Shown here: positions 21,271-33,745 of the stretch, in pieces
Numbering within the stretch: the stretch's first letter is position 1
How the letters are laid out: every line of letters starts with the position of its first letter
Position numbers and translations under genes: made by a program
The notes under the pieces: generated by a model
The model's database searches: none
Told to the model about the DNA's origin: nothing
What the model saw: only the letters and a program-made list of their open reading frames with translations
NCBI GenBank assembly: GCA_024449915.1
Contig: JAMZAV010000896.1
Span: 124,001 to 188,000 of the forward strand
DNA from: Sweltsa coloradensis
Taxonomy: Eukaryota; Arthropoda; Insecta; Plecoptera; Chloroperlidae
Direction: 5' to 3'
Length of the DNA: 64,000 nucleotides

Positions 21271-22244
21271 AATTTTCTAAACTTTCGAACTCAAAGTTTT
21301 GTGCTTACAATTTGAATGTAAACAATTATTCTGCTTTTATAAACAATTACCTTTTTTGAATGGATTCTTTAACAAACACACATATTTTCTTCTACGCTTT
21401 AAAGAATCCGATAAGACGTAAACTTATGTTGATGTAAAAAGTAAAATCCAGGTTAAATATTATTCACTCCTGGTTTACTAACCGTTTGCAAAGGTTGTGT
21501 CAGGCAACCACCCAGAAACAAGCGTTTCTTTGCCCGGAGGTGGTAACTTAACAAAAAACAAAAACTAAAAATACTAGATCAAAAAAATGCGGAAGAAACA
21601 CAAAACTCAATTAAAAAAATTAAGAAAAATTAATAATAATTAATTAATTATGAATCATAATTAATTAATTAGTTTGGTAAATGAATTTAAAAGAAAACCT
21701 GAAAAACAAACTTAAATTTAAGAGTAGGATCAAAATGGATCTATCTACTAAATCATAAGATTAGTAAAATGAGTTTCCATTTAAAATATAATTATTATCA
21801 TAAAAGAACAATTACATTAATTGTTAAAACAGCCTGCCTACCTATGGATCCAATTCTACACAATGTTCTAAATACCCTTGGCTAATCCACCTGCCTAATT
21901 ACATTTCTTTTTACCCTCCAAAATACATAAAAAATAATAAAAAAATTGATAGTGAATTTTAATTAAAAGAATGAATTTATTTAGAATAATGAATTGGTGT
22001 ACTCATCGTTTTACTGCGCATGAAAGGTCGCGAGTTCGATTCTCCTAGCTCCGTTTACTCAGCTGGAGACGATGTCCATTTGTCGCCAGCAATTCACAGC
22101 TGGTCCGTCACGAGTGGGGGGAAAACCAGATGCGCGCGCCGTCGGATGCTCGTCTACAGTTCGGTTTCACTGGTGAGCACACGAACACTTCCGAAGATTT
22201 CCGATCCGTGATTTTGAAATGTTTGATTGATGAAATGCACTCAG
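21271..22244. other. AT-rich intron sequence with a possible old tRNA-like SINE
   Basis: Near 22028 GTCGCGAGTTCGATTCTCC resembles a B box; 21990-22210 is GC-richer than its surroundings and may be a decayed tRNA-derived SINE. A (TTAA)n-type palindrome lies near 21640-21672. Confidence 0.35.
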
Positions 22245-22430
22245 TTAATTAATTAACTACGTGTGATATTTAGTGTATCACTAAACTGTTCCAAAGGATG
22301 ATTGTCAGATTACACTCGGAGAATTAACTAGTGACGTGATATTTAGTGTATCACTTAAATGTTCCAAACAAGATGATTGACGAATTACACTCGGAGAATT
22401 AATTAATGACGTGATATTTAATTATAATTC
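22245..22430. repeat. Short tandem repeat, unit 73-75 bp, about 2.4 copies
   Basis: GTGATATTTAGTGTATCAC recurs at 22263 and 22336, and GTGATATTTA at 22411; ACACTCGGAGAATTAA marks each unit end. Confidence 0.9.
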
Positions 22431-22867
22431 GGTGAAATAAATCAAAGATACGAATACAAAAGCCTTCAAACGAATTTAAAAGAAAGAAAAATCACTTTTC
22501 ACTTTCACCCGAACTCACAAACATTACTTCCTACGAGGCACAGGAAGCCAAAAAACAAAGCCTAAGTCGACACCATCCTGACCAGTCGGCAGGTAGGTCC
22601 TCCGCCCAAACTAAATCTGCTAATTAATCGCAACCGCGCAGTGCGCGCCACGACACCCCCGACACCTCTCACAACACTCTCCACTCACTTCTCCTGCCTA
22701 TCCATCTCGGAGGGTTCCCTTTATGCATTTTACCCCACCTACCAGGTCACGTGATAATACGTCACGGCTATCGTATGACCAAACTAGTTTCAAGGTAAAA
22801 ATCTCGCCCCTCAGCCTCCCTTGGCCTAGAAGCTCGACTTCTCTTAGAGTGATGCTATTCTATTTCT
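22431..22867. other. Intron sequence, nothing recognised
   Basis: Moderately CpG-containing 22550-22700; no frame or repeat assigned. Confidence 0.45.
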
Positions 22868-23247
22868 CCCCCGTCTGGGCCCGGGGTAGAATTGGCCCGG
22901 AGCATGGCTCTGCTAATCGTAAAAGGCGATTCAAGAGAAAAAGTCCACCTCGCAAACATCAGCTAGAAAGAGCGGAGTATCTTACTCCCCGAAACTAGAG
23001 GCGAGCTCTGGCAATCGTCGTCGGGGACCTTGTACCCTTCCCTTGACGATCCCCCGGCGACGATGACAATGACACAACGAACGATGACAAAGACGATGAC
23101 GACCGCGACGTGAGAAACCCCCCTTCCTCCCCTTACCCGTGGCTGGTTCTGACCAGCATGGGCCCCTCCTCCTCCCCCCCCCCCCTTAGGCTAGAGTGGT
23201 GCATTATGACCTAACGGTTGACGCGTCCTTAATCCAAATAAACCAAA
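22868..23247 (+). mobile_element. S-element, full length
   Basis: All blocks present; C tract about 12; tail ATCCAAATAAACCAAAAC. Confidence 0.93.
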
Positions 23248-23287
23248 ACCCGAAACCAATCAATGGTAGAATTCTTAGTATCTGCAG

Positions 23288-23354
23288 GCTTCGAGAACAA
23301 ATCGAAACTCGGGCTGCAGAAATATTGAAAGCTTTCATGCGGATGATTCAGATG
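23288..23354 (+). other. Exon-like segment of uncertain status
   Basis: Between ATCTGCAG and ATG|GTAAGT there is an open segment reading RLREQIETRAAEILKAF plus six more residues, with less AT-biased codons than its surroundings. At 67 bp it does not fit the phase 0/0 intron between exons A and B, so it would shift the frame if included there. It may be a cryptic exon, part of a nested transcript, or chance. Confidence 0.2.
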
Positions 23355-24227
23355 GTAAGTTCAAAAATACACTATGTTGACAATATTAGTGAACTTCAAA
23401 CATTAATTACTCCCTTAATACTCAATGAAATGACTTGAAATAAAAAACATTCATCTTATTTTACCTGTCTTTATATATTGATGTACTTTACTAATTGCGA
23501 GTTCATAAATTTTTTATTGCTAATCATTAATTTATTGCTAATTTTATTCGTAATTACAATGAATCATTATGATTACTGATGATATAGGGATGCATCAGTG
23601 ATATAAACATGTTTGATTCGATGAATATTAATAAGGTTATTAGATTAATTGAATAAATTTGCATGTCATTTTACCAATATCATAGATATACACATAAAAA
23701 TAGCTATGAGAGCCTTGGACCTTTTACAGTTGTTTAATGGTTTAATTTCAATCTTCATGAATTACTTCCTTCTGGATACTTTATCTTACATCAGAGAATT
23801 ATTACGTCTTATGTCGCCACCTCGTATTCTTCAGAAGCTTATTAAAACACAGGGTTCGTACAACTTGACATTTTGAATTCGTGATACGTTTCACAGGGAA
23901 CACAATTTTAACAGTGTGCTGGGGCAAAGTAAACAGTTAGGTATTTTAATTTAATTTCGAGATATTTACATTCTTTCTAGTCATAATTGCACTGAATACT
24001 TTTGAGAATGTTTCGTTTCTAAATAGAATGTCTGAATATCTTTCATCATGTTATGACAAACTTGGATGTGTTTTGTTGACTTGCATGAATAACACTATAT
24101 GGCAAAAGCTGTCTTTTGAAATTCGACAGTATATAGAAGTGCATGCTGTACATACAAGTAGAAACTTAAAACATTTACCAAAATATAAATAATTTAAGTA
24201 GTAAGAAAACAAAACATATCTAAAGTA
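23355..24227. other. AT-rich intron sequence
   Basis: Contains an open stretch 23649-23876 with no clear motif; no repeat family recognised. Confidence 0.4.
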
Positions 24228-24789
24228 ACCCAGACTCAAGGATATCTCCCGTCTGGGCCCGGGGTAGAATTTGGCCCAGAGCATGGCTCTGCTAATCGTA
24301 AAAGGCGATTCAAGAGAAAAAGTCCACCTCGCAAACATCAGCTAGTAAGCGGGGAGTATATTACTCCCCGAACCTAGAGGCGAGCTCTGGCAATCGTCGT
24401 CGGGGACCTTGCCCCCTTCCCTTGACGACCCCCCGGCGACGATGACAATGACACAACGAACGATGACAAAGACGATGACGACCGCGACGTGAGAAACCCC
24501 CCTTCCTCCCCTTAACCGTGGCTGGTTCTGACCAGCATGGGCCCCTCCTCCCCCCCCCCCTCCTTAGGCTAGAGTGGTGCATTATGACCTAACGGTTGAC
24601 GCGTCCTTAATCCAAATAAACCAAAAAAAAATCAAGGATATCTCATAACAAAAGATGAAGAGACACATGTGATTATGATGTACCTCCTTAAAACATAAAT
24701 GATATATTAGCAAACTGTACCAAATATGATGCCTTGCGTACGAAATTTGATCTCTCCCAATCATACGAAGAACTTCTTTCAAATGACAT
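24228..24789 (+). mobile_element. L-element fragment split by an S insertion
   Basis: L sequence runs CAAGGATATCTC | S | ATAACAAAAGATG .. GATGCCTTGCGTACG .. CTTCTTTCAAATG, is broken again by the S copy at 24790, and resumes in its 3' UTR at 25167-25204. Confidence 0.88.
24236..24644 (+). mobile_element. S-element, full length, 13-bp target duplication
   Basis: TCAAGGATATCTC at 24236-24248 and 24632-24644 flanks the copy (24249-24631, 383 bp). The target is the L element's own coding sequence. Confidence 0.96.
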
Positions 24790-25166
24790 ATGGCCCGGGG
24801 TGGAAGATGCCTAGAGCATGGCTCTCCTAATCGTAAGAGGCAATTCAAGAGAAAAAGTCCACCTCGCAACCATCAGCTAGAAAGAGCGGAGTATATTACT
24901 CTCCGAAACTAGAGGCGAGCGCTGGCAATCGTCGTCGGGGACCTTGCCCCCTTCCCTTGACGACCCCCCGGCGACGATGACAATGACTCAACGAACGATG
25001 ACAAAGACGATGACGACCGCGACGTGAGAAATCCCCCTTCCTCCCCTTACCCGTGGCTGGTTCTGACCAGCATGGGCCCCTCTTCCCCCCCCCCCCCCTT
25101 AGGCTAGAGTGGTGCATTATGACCTAACGGTTGACGCGTCCTTAATCCAAATAAAAAAAAAAAAAT
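24790..25166 (+). mobile_element. S-element, variant head
   Basis: Same GGAAGATGCCTAGAGC head as 20899; the tail ends in a long A run. Inserted in the same L copy. Confidence 0.92.
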
Positions 25167-25204
25167 TCTTATTCAAAGACAATTTATTAAACCATATTTG
25201 AATC

Positions 25205-26099
25205 TGTTCTGTCGTTGTGGAGAATACCTTTTGTGTTCAGATAGCTTAAGTTCTCATCAAGCTATTAAACACATGTATTCAAGTCATCATTTGGTACAAG
25301 ACATCCAATTCTATTTAGAATAACTATAACCTCTAAGGATTTTATAATAGAGTTTTGCTGGATACCTGGACACGTGGGCATAGAGGGGAATGAACACGCT
25401 GATCGCGCTGCTAAGAAAGCTTCCCAGCGTCGCGACGTTGATTTCAATCTAGTTCCCGTTCCAGATGTCAAGAGTGGATTCAAGCAAAGATTGTTGGATT
25501 TGCGACAAGCATCTTGGGATGTGTTGCAAAATAACAAATTGCGTAGTGTGATGCCCACATTGACTAAAAAATAAAAATCGTCACACCTACGTCTCGACTC
25601 TCACGTAGAGAAGAGGTGGAATTGTCTAGAATTAGAATAGGCCACACACGTCTAACTCACGGATATCTCTTAACCAAAGAAAATGTTATTCCCATATGTG
25701 ACACATGTGATGTACCTTTAACCGTACATCATATCCTAGCAGAATGTACTAAATATGATGCCTTGCGCACGCAATTTGATCTCTCCCAATCATATCAAGA
25801 ACTTCTATCTCAAATGATAACGGCGACAAACTTTCTAAATTTCTTATCCATAGTTATCTATTTAACACAATTTAATTCACATCATACACATTTCTTTCTT
25901 TTCTTTATTTTTATTCACATACATAACTTTAATTTTGCTATTACTTTCATCATCATCAATTAATTTTGTTATTTATACACTTTGAAAACAATCTAATCAT
26001 CAAACACACCATTAACTCATCTAATCAATATCAATTATCACAGGCGACGCAATATGACCTAACCGGTTGAAGCGGCCAAGTTTCTCACGTCGTCCTCGT
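25205..26099 (+). mobile_element. L-element 3' end with RNase H C-terminus
   Basis: Starts in RNase H (GEYLLCSDSLSSH) and covers CWIPGHVGIEGNEHADRAAK (catalytic His and Asp region), the DLRQASWDVLQNNKL linker, then after a frame break LSRIRIGHTRLTHGYLL and CDTCDVPLTVHHILAECTKY, ending with a 3' UTR and GTTTCTCACGTCGTCC. One of the best-preserved copies. Confidence 0.93.
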
Positions 26100-26127
26100 A
26101 ACTCTCGAACCCATTTTTTTGAAATAT

Positions 26128-26298
26128 TTTTTTTTGCTTTTGCTATTATGCTATTATCTCTATAACTTGCTTTTATTTTATATAAAAAAAAAAAATAATA
26201 ATCAAAAACCATATACTCATTTCATTAACTTACAATATCACAGGTAGTGCAATATGACCTTACTGGTTGCTTAGCTTAGTTTCTCACGTCGCCGTAGC
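26128..26298 (+). mobile_element. L-element 3' UTR fragment
   Basis: CACAGGTAGTGCAATATGACC then a degraded GGTTGCTTAGC and CTCACGTCGCCG. Confidence 0.83.
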
Positions 26299-26588
26299 TA
26301 TCACCAATCTTTGTTAGGGATTAGATATAGGCTACTACATTAAAAGTGTTTTGATTTATTACCAAATCCAAAATTATCCAAAGCGTTATAGATAACTATT
26401 GTAATGTGAAAAAATGTTGCCCTCATTTCCGTGATATGTGCCAATATTTAGTGATCACCGATAGAGGTGTGTATAACCATAAGATGCTGAAACGGGTTTG
26501 AATCCTACAACCAGTAATACTAACTGTTTCTCACTATGTTTTCATTAATCATCATCGGCATGAACTGATTGATTCCCTTCACAATTAT

Positions 26589-26968
26589 CCCCGTCTGGGG
26601 CCCGGGGTAGAATTGGCCCAGAGCATGGCTCTGCTAATCGCAAAAGGCGATTCGAGAGAAAAAGTCTACCTCGCAAACATCAGCTAGTATGAAGGGTAGT
26701 ATTTTACTCCCCGAAAATAGAGGCGAGCTCTGGCAATCGTCGTCGGGGACCTTGCCCTCTTCCCTTGACGACCCCTCGACGACGATGACTACAATGACAC
26801 CACGAACGATGACGAAGACAATGACAACCGCGTCGTGAGAACCCCCCTTCCTTCCCTTTCCCGTGGCTGGTTCTGACAAGCATAGGCTCCTCCTCCCCCC
26901 CCCCCTTTAGGGTAGAGTGGTGCATTTTTACCTAACGGTTGACGCGTCCTTAATCCAAATAAATAAAT
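26589..26968 (+). mobile_element. S-element, full length
   Basis: Intact 5' block with one extra G; tail CCAAATAAATAAATG. First of a four-copy head-to-tail array. Confidence 0.92.
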
Positions 26969-27061
26969 GAAAATACTTCCCCCCTCCCCCCCCCCTCTTA
27001 GGTTAGAATGGTGCATTATGACCTAACGTTTGACGCGTCCTTAATCCAAATCAACCAAAAA
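26969..27061 (+). mobile_element. S-element, 3' fragment
   Basis: C tract, GGTTAGAATGGTGCATTATG and tail CCAAATCAACC. Confidence 0.85.
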
Positions 27062-27370
27062 CCCATCTGGGCCCGGGGTAGAATTGTCCCAGAGCATAAT
27101 GGTTCTGATAATCGTAAAAGGCGAGAAAACAGAAAAAGTCCATCTTGCAAACATCAGTTTGTAATTCGGTGAGTACTCCCTGTAACTAGAGGCTTGCTCT
27201 GGCAATCGTCTTCGGTGATTCCTTTAATTCCTTGACTTCCTCCCTGACGACGACGACAATGACAATGACACCACAAACGATGAAAAAAACGATGACGACC
27301 GCGACGTGAGAAATTCACCATTCCTCCCTTATAACTGTGGATGGTTCTGACCTGCATGGGCCCCTCCTAA
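27062..27370 (+). mobile_element. S-element, 3' truncated
   Basis: 5' block ATCTGGGCCCGGGG present; ends after GCATGGGCCCCTCCT and runs into another S copy. Confidence 0.87.
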
Positions 27371-27596
27371 TGGGACCTTGCCCCCTTCCCTTGACAACCC
27401 CCCGGCGACGATGACAATAACACAACGAACGATGACAAAGACGATGACGACCGCGACGTGAGAAACCCCCCTTCCACCCCTTACCCGTGGCTGGTTCTGA
27501 CCAGCATGGGCTCCTCCCCCACCCCCGTAGGCTAGAGTGGTGCATTATGACCTAACGGTTGACGCGTCCTTAATCCAAATAAACCAAAAAAAAAAA
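27371..27596 (+). mobile_element. S-element, 5' truncated
   Basis: Begins GGGACCTTGCCCCC and ends CCAAATAAACC(A)n. A further stub (GACTAGAGTGGCGTACC..) lies at 27603-27637. Confidence 0.88.
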
Positions 27597-27869
27597 CTAC
27601 AGACTAGAGTGGCGTACCTGAAGGTTGACGCGCCCTTTTTTATAAAGTAATGTGTATCCTACAAAAACAGGTCTTTAAAAAAATAATCATGCATGTATAA
27701 TACACCAACCGGACAACAAAAGAATTTTTCCAGCAGTTTCTCGAAACGTTTATGTACTGAAGCTCTTATCTCGAATACTACTAAAACGAAGTGTATTCTA
27801 TTATTCATGTTGATATTGTAAAATAATGTTTCTCCACTATACTTGGTCCTCACAAACATGCCAGTCTAG

Positions 27870-28120
27870 CACCGGTTAATTATTAGCAGACACAACCGAC
27901 AGTGTTGGCCGACTCTGATTCGAGAGGTTCCGGGTTTCGAATCCCGTCGAGACCGGCAATTCTGACTGAAGGTTTTTTCCGAGGTTTTCCTTAGTCGTTA
28001 AGGCAAATGCAAGAGATTGAGTCCTCTTAAATAGCCCTCGGACACCCCTTTACAATCCTATTCGCAACATACCTAGTTATTCACGTGAAGAGGGTCACAC
28101 CGGTTAAATCTGATATGAAT
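27870..28120 (+). mobile_element. tRNA-type SINE (T-SINE)
   Basis: GGGTTTCGAATCCCG is a near-consensus B box, followed by CCGAGGTTTTCCTTAGTCG and TTAAGGCAAATGC, a body I recall from arthropod tRNA-derived SINEs. Related heads occur at 37780 and 40868, but this copy lacks the L tail. Confidence 0.7.
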
Positions 28121-28440
28121 TGTATACCCTACAGCGGGCATCCTACAAAAAAAAATTTTACAGACACAACGCTCATGGTGTTGGAGACTTGATCAAGGAG
28201 GTAAGATATGGGGAATTAGCTGTAAAAGGCTTTTTTGAGGAAACAAAGTTAATCTATTGGAGAACTATTCTCTGAGGCTTTGATGTAGATACGTTAAAAT
28301 AACGAAAAACGAAAAGATATGTTGTCAAATTCTGTTTCGTTGAACAGTTAATTTAAAATGGTTTATATTACATAACAGGACCTGGTGAAAATACAAGAAA
28401 TTTATCTGAAATTTGACGTTTAAAAATCATTTTGATACGC
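28121..28440. other. Intron sequence, nothing recognised
   Basis: No repeat or frame identified. Confidence 0.5.
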
Positions 28441-28737
28441 ATCATACGCAGAACTTCTTTCGTATGATAACGGCGACAAACTTTCTAAATTTCTCATCCA
28501 AAGTAATTTATTTAACAAAATTTAATTCACATTACACACTTTTTTTTCTCCATTCAAATAAATAATTTTTGTTTTGTTATTACTATAATCACCATCATTT
28601 TCTTTTCTTATATATAACTTACACTTAGAAAATATAATCATCAAAAACACCAATTACTTATTTCATTAACATTCAATATCACAGGCGGCGTAATTTAACC
28701 TTACCGGTTGAAGCGCCCTAGTTTCTCACGTCGTCGA
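28441..28737 (+). mobile_element. L-element 3' UTR fragment
   Basis: From ACGCAGAACTTCTTTCG (just before the ORF end) to CTCACGTCGTCG. Confidence 0.9.
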
Positions 28738-29847
28738 TCGAGTGATGTCAACATTATTCACATCAAAATAAAATATTTATTTTAAGAACAGTGTACGTCC
28801 AAATAATTTCAATTTAACAATGTCAACATTCGTTGTGATACGCCAAAATGCTTAAAATCGCATACTGTAAAGTACTTACCTTCCGTACATGTTAATTGTT
28901 ATTTAAAGGAAATAATAAAATTCAATAGAACCAAAATTTATATTGTTTGAAGTTTTTATCATACAAATCAACGTTTAAAAAATGGTCTGGTATAGAACCG
29001 TTCAAGGAAAGTAGTCACCAATACATAAAATTTATTTTTGTGGTCTGATTTTAACGATTAATTTATTATTTGTGCGTCGTGTGTAGTAGGATGGTCCACG
29101 TTCATAGAAGTGACGTTTTACAAAGCAATAATATTAATTAAATTTCATTATGAAATATTTGACTTCGTTTCTGTCCATGTCGTTTAATTAATTTAAAATT
29201 GTGTTTGGCCTAACTTAATATTGCCGCAGGGTGGTTTTAAACAAAATTGACCTAAAGTTAGCATTGAATTCTCAATTTTGAACAACTTACTTTTATATCA
29301 TATGAAACAATATTAATTTACTCACGTAATATGAAACATTTCAAATTTAGTTCAGCATGTTTCCTACATAAAATTATCTCTCCATTTTCCGCTTTTCCAT
29401 TCGGGATCACGCACACATTTTGGAGTTGGTTATTTGCTATTCATTAACTAATTAACGAGCAAACATACGGTTTTGTTGTTTGATTTTCCGAAATAATGAA
29501 TTATGAAAGCCAACCATTGTTCCAAACTTTCTCTTGTTCAACGTATTGTTCCTGTTTGTATGCGCTAGGATTTAAAAGTGCTCTATACAGCATAGTTGTA
29601 TATTTCTCAGAAAACAATTTTGTGGTCATTATCATCAATGCTCTTATCAAGAGTCACATTTATTTCGTCATTATTCAAACGTTGGTATAATATATTATTT
29701 CGTTGTCGCAAACATTAGGATTTTTGTCGCTTAGAAATCAAATTAAGTAATAAACTTTGTTGGCTTTACTCCTAAAATAATTCATAAATCTTAACTCTTA
29801 CTTTATTATTTGGTCATAGGATAATTTTGAATTGAAAATACATACAT
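28738..29847. other. AT-rich intron, no repeat recognised
   Basis: The longest repeat-poor stretch in this intron. Frames here (for example 29496-29690) look like chance. Confidence 0.5.
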
Positions 29848-29905
29848 TGAACAGGCGGCGCAATATGACCTTGCCAGTTTAAGCGCCCTAGTTTCTCACT
29901 CGTCT
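29848..29905 (+). mobile_element. L-element tail, last ~58 bp
   Basis: ACAGGCGGCGCAATATGACC ... GCGCCCTAGTTTCTCACTCGTC; a very short 5'-truncated insertion. Confidence 0.88.
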
Positions 29906-30217
29906 TCGAACGGGATACTCACACTCTTTCGTTGATTATATTATGCGCATACTAATTATAACTACTTCTCACTGCTATCCAGTAATCACATTTTGACATT
30001 GTGAACCCTTGGAAGAAATTTCTGTCAAATATACCGGTAGCTAAGATAATGCCAGAAAACTTTCGTAGAAGAGTCGGAACAGTGAAGTACAGTAATAAAT
30101 CAAGGTTAATTTTTTTGTTACCTTTCGGTTGTATTTATCCCCGATCGCAAACAAATGTAAAATTATGTTATGACTATGAGTTTAGTGGTTTTGTAGATTA
30201 AAACAATATTCGCATTT
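29906..30217. other. Intron sequence
   Basis: A 66-codon frame at 30001 is open but unrecognised. Confidence 0.4.
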
Positions 30218-30556
30218 GGAACCAGAGAAAAGGTTGTTTCCAGATATGACACGTGTAATGTTTAACCGTACATCATATTTTAGCAGAATGTACTATCATT
30301 ACGGCAACAAACTTTCAAAAATTTCTCATTCAAACTAATTTATTTAACAAAATTTAATTATCATCATACACATTTCTTTAATTTCTTTATTTCCATTCAC
30401 ATAATTTGTTTGCATTTACTCTCATCACCACCATATATAGAAAACAATATAATGAACAAACACACTACTAACTCAATTCATTCACATTCAATATTACACG
30501 CGGCGCAATATGACCTAACAGGTTGAAGTACCCTAGTAGCTCACGTCGTCGTTTTT
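30218..30556 (+). mobile_element. L-element ORF end and 3' UTR
   Basis: From ACCAGAGAAAAGGTTG, with deletions, to CTCACGTCGTCG. Confidence 0.88.
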
Positions 30557-30965
30557 AATGATTTATTTAATATTTTTAGTGATACGAAAGTGTTAAAATA
30601 TTGATATCTAAGCACGGGAAACTAAAACTATCACGAAGAAAGTTTAAGGAGTTGGGAATACTTCCACAGCCAATCTTCGCTTTTAGAACACAGGCAACGC
30701 GCTTGAGGCGTAGCATTAAATAATAACAAACAAATATAGTAAAACTATAAATATGAACAACTTTGAATTAATTTATCTTTCCAACTTACATTGAGGTTAA
30801 AGCTAGCAAACTTTACACTCACAAGATCCAAAGTAATGTTACCGTAAATATTTGTTCATATAATGGGGAAACGTACTTTACTAACCACGAGGTAGGAAAA
30901 AATATAGTAAATCGTGAACACGGGCCAACCTTTTTACACATTGAAAATTCACCCATTAAAAATCC
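30557..30965. other. AT-rich intron sequence
   Basis: Nothing recognised. Confidence 0.5.
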
Positions 30966-31311
30966 ATTTCTGCTAATCATAAAAGGCGATTCATGATGAA
31001 AAGTCCAACACGCAAATATCAGCTGGTAAGAGGGGAGTCTATTACTCCCCGAAACTAGAGGCGAGCTCCGGCAATCGTCGTCGGAGACAACTCCTCCTTC
31101 CCTCTCCGACCTCTCCGACGACGATGACAATGACACAACGAACGAAGACAAAGACAATGACGACCGCGACGTGAGAACCCCCTTTTCTCCCTCCCCTCCC
31201 CCCCTCCCCCCGTAGCTGGTTCTGACCAGCATAAGCCCCTTCTCCCCCCTAGGTTAGAGTGGAGCATTATGATCTAACGGTTGACGCGTCCTTAATCCAA
31301 ACAAACCAAAA
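30966..31311 (+). mobile_element. S-element, 5' truncated
   Basis: Starts at TTTCTGCTAATCATAAAAGG; tail CCAAACAAACC. Confidence 0.9.
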
Positions 31312-31519
31312 ATCCCTTGACGACCTCCCTGACGACGATGACAATGACACAACGAACGATGACAAAGACGATGACGACCGCGACGTGAGAAACCTCCTTT
31401 CCTCCCCTTACCCGTGGCTGGTTCTGACCAGCATGGGCCCCTCCTCCCTCTAGGTTAGAGTGGTGCATTATGACCTAACGGTTGACGCGTCCTTAATAAA
31501 AATAAATAAATAAATAAAA
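31312..31519 (+). mobile_element. S-element, 3' half
   Basis: Begins TCCCTTGACGACC directly after the previous tail and ends in (AAAT)n. Confidence 0.9.
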
Positions 31520-31558
31520 GGAAGGCCTAACCAGTTGAAGCGTCCTAGTTTCTCACAC
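31520..31558 (+). mobile_element. L-element terminal stub after an S tail
   Basis: GCCTAACCAGTTGAAGCGTC and CTAGTTTCTCACAC follow the S tail with no upstream L sequence. The same arrangement is at 42945. Confidence 0.8.
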
Positions 31559-31750
31559 ATTTGGAGCATATATCACTATTTTAACTCACGGGTACACCAC
31601 GTACTATCTTCCACATTATTGCCAACCATCCAAAGTTGAAATCTAGAACAAAGTTAAAAAGTTCCTTAATTTTTAAAAAAAACGTACTTTAAATCTTTGA
31701 GAATGGAGCGCTCTGCAATGAAGGTTAAGGTTGTATAAATAAATACCTTC

Positions 31751-32254
31751 ACTCTCGAGTGAAGTACGAGGTGGTATTGGCTAGAATTCGAATAGGCCAC
31801 ACACGTCTAACTCACGGATATCTCTTAACCAGACAAAAGGTTATTCCCATGTGACACGTATGTGATGTGCCTTTAACCGTATATCATGCTAGCAGAATGA
31901 CCAAATATGATGCCTTGCTCACGCAATTTGATCTTTCCCAATCATATGAAGAACTTCTATCATATGATAACGGCCACAAACTTTCTAAATTTTTCATCCA
32001 AAGTAATGTAGGCCTATTGAACAAAATTTAATTCACATCATACACACTTATTTAATTTTTTTATTTTTTATTCACAAACATACCTTTTATTTTGCTATTA
32101 CTATCATCATCATGATTTTAGTTAGTTATTTATACACTTAGAAAACAATATAATCATCAAACACACCATTAACTCATCTCATCAACTTTCATTATCACAG
32201 GTGGCGCAAAATGACCTAACCGGTTGAAGCACCCTAGTTTCTTACGTCGTCGTC
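31751..32254 (+). mobile_element. L-element ORF end and 3' UTR
   Basis: Covers the segment encoding LARIRIGHTRLTHGYLLT and the Cys/His motif with frame breaks, then a full 3' UTR to TTACGTCGTCGTC. Confidence 0.9.
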
Positions 32255-32735
32255 ACCTACGAGTCCGTACGCGATATTCGTTGATATTTGACGTCATAGC
32301 GCCCCTAGCGAGAATAAGAGAAAATGATAAAACCACGAGCTGGCATTTAGCGGAATGATGGATCCATTCGCATTGCTGGAGGGTTTGTCATGTACAAACA
32401 CGGAGGAAATGAAGGTTTTAGATAATATAAACTTTTCATTTAACCGGGGGAATATAAAAGCTACTTTATTAAGCTTTTCCTGCTAGCAATGTTGTTTATT
32501 TTTAGAAACATATATACAGATGAAATTGTCTTAATTAAATTTAAACAAAAAACTTCGAGAAAGGAAATGTTTGTCCGTTGGTGTTTACAGGAGTTGGGCT
32601 TGAAGATTGTTGTTGTTGAAAATAGAATGATTCTCTGATAAAGGTTTCTTACAATTTTACTCATGACTTATTTGGATGATTCCGTTAAGATTCACAACCA
32701 CAGGACAAACTAAATAATAATTTAAAAGAGGGAAC
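32255..32735. other. Intron sequence, nothing recognised
   Basis: No supported frame or repeat. Confidence 0.5.
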
Positions 32736-33088
32736 CCCCGTCTGGGCCCGGGGTAGAATTGGCCCAGAGCATGGCTCTGCTAAAAGCAAAAGGCGATTCA
32801 AGAGAAAGAGTCCACCTCGCAAACATCAGCTTGTAAGAGCGGAGTATATAATTACTCCCCGAAACTAGAGGCGAGCTTTGGCAATCGTCGTCGGGGACCT
32901 TGCCCCCTTCCCTTGACGACCCCTCGACGACGATGACGACAAGGACACCACGATCGATGACGAAGACAATGACGACCGTGACGTGAGAACCCCCCCCTTT
33001 CCTCCCCTTTTCCGTGGCTGGTTCTGACTAGCCACTAAAAATACCTAACAGTTGACGCGTCATTAATCCAAATAAACCAAAAAAATCC
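32736..33088 (+). mobile_element. S-element with deleted C tract
   Basis: Full 5' end; TGACTAGCCACTAAAAATACC replaces the C tract and CATTATG block; tail ATCCAAATAAACC. Confidence 0.91.
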
Positions 33089-33329
33089 ATTTATGTGGTC
33101 AATTTAAGACGTTTTAAGAAAATCAATAAACCAGAAAACCTTTTATGTGTCATTTATTAGTTAGAATAATTTCTTGAAAAGTGTTATTGTAGAGCCCTAT
33201 GTTTCCGCTACCTTGACAACTATCAAAACTTGTAAACTACTGTGGTGTAAGCTGGCCGAGCGAACAGTAATTTACTTAAAACGCATGTCATATATCCTCT
33301 TAACTATGATTTTCATTTCTTATTGGATA

Positions 33330-33745
33330 CACAGTCACGTCTGACTCCCATATCACTTAACAAGAACAAATATTGTTCCGAGATATGACACGTGATGCAC
33401 CTTTAACCGTACATCACATATTGGCAGAATGTACCAAATATGATACCTTGCGCAAATCTCCAAATCATATGAAGAACTTCTATCATAATATTATGATTGT
33501 GTTATGTTGTAATATTGTGAAATTTTACCAAATTTAACTATATCAAACACATTTCATTTTTTTATTAAAAAAAAATTTTTCTTTTGCTATTACTATCATC
33601 TCCATCATTTTCTTTTCTTTCATAAATTTAGAAAATAAAAATAATCATCAAACACACCATTAACACATTTCATTAACTTACAATATCACAGGCGGTGCAA
33701 TATGACCTAAGCGGTGAAAGCGCCCTAGTTTCTCACGTCGTCGTC
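33330..33745 (+). mobile_element. L-element ORF end and 3' UTR
   Basis: From CACAGTCACGTCTGACTCC to TCTCACGTCGTCGTC, many indels. Confidence 0.88.

Noticed and set aside
24361..24582. Many minus-strand open frames of 60-148 codons beginning MHHSSL or FARWTFSLESP, seemingly a protein family
   Set aside because: They are the reverse translation of S copies. The same DNA block gives three different frames in different copies, there is no start-site context, and the low stop frequency comes from the GAC/GAT and C-rich composition.
27925..27960. A tRNA gene, from GGGTTTCGAATCCCG
   Set aside because: No cloverleaf can be closed around the B box and the following sequence is SINE body; called a tRNA-type SINE instead.
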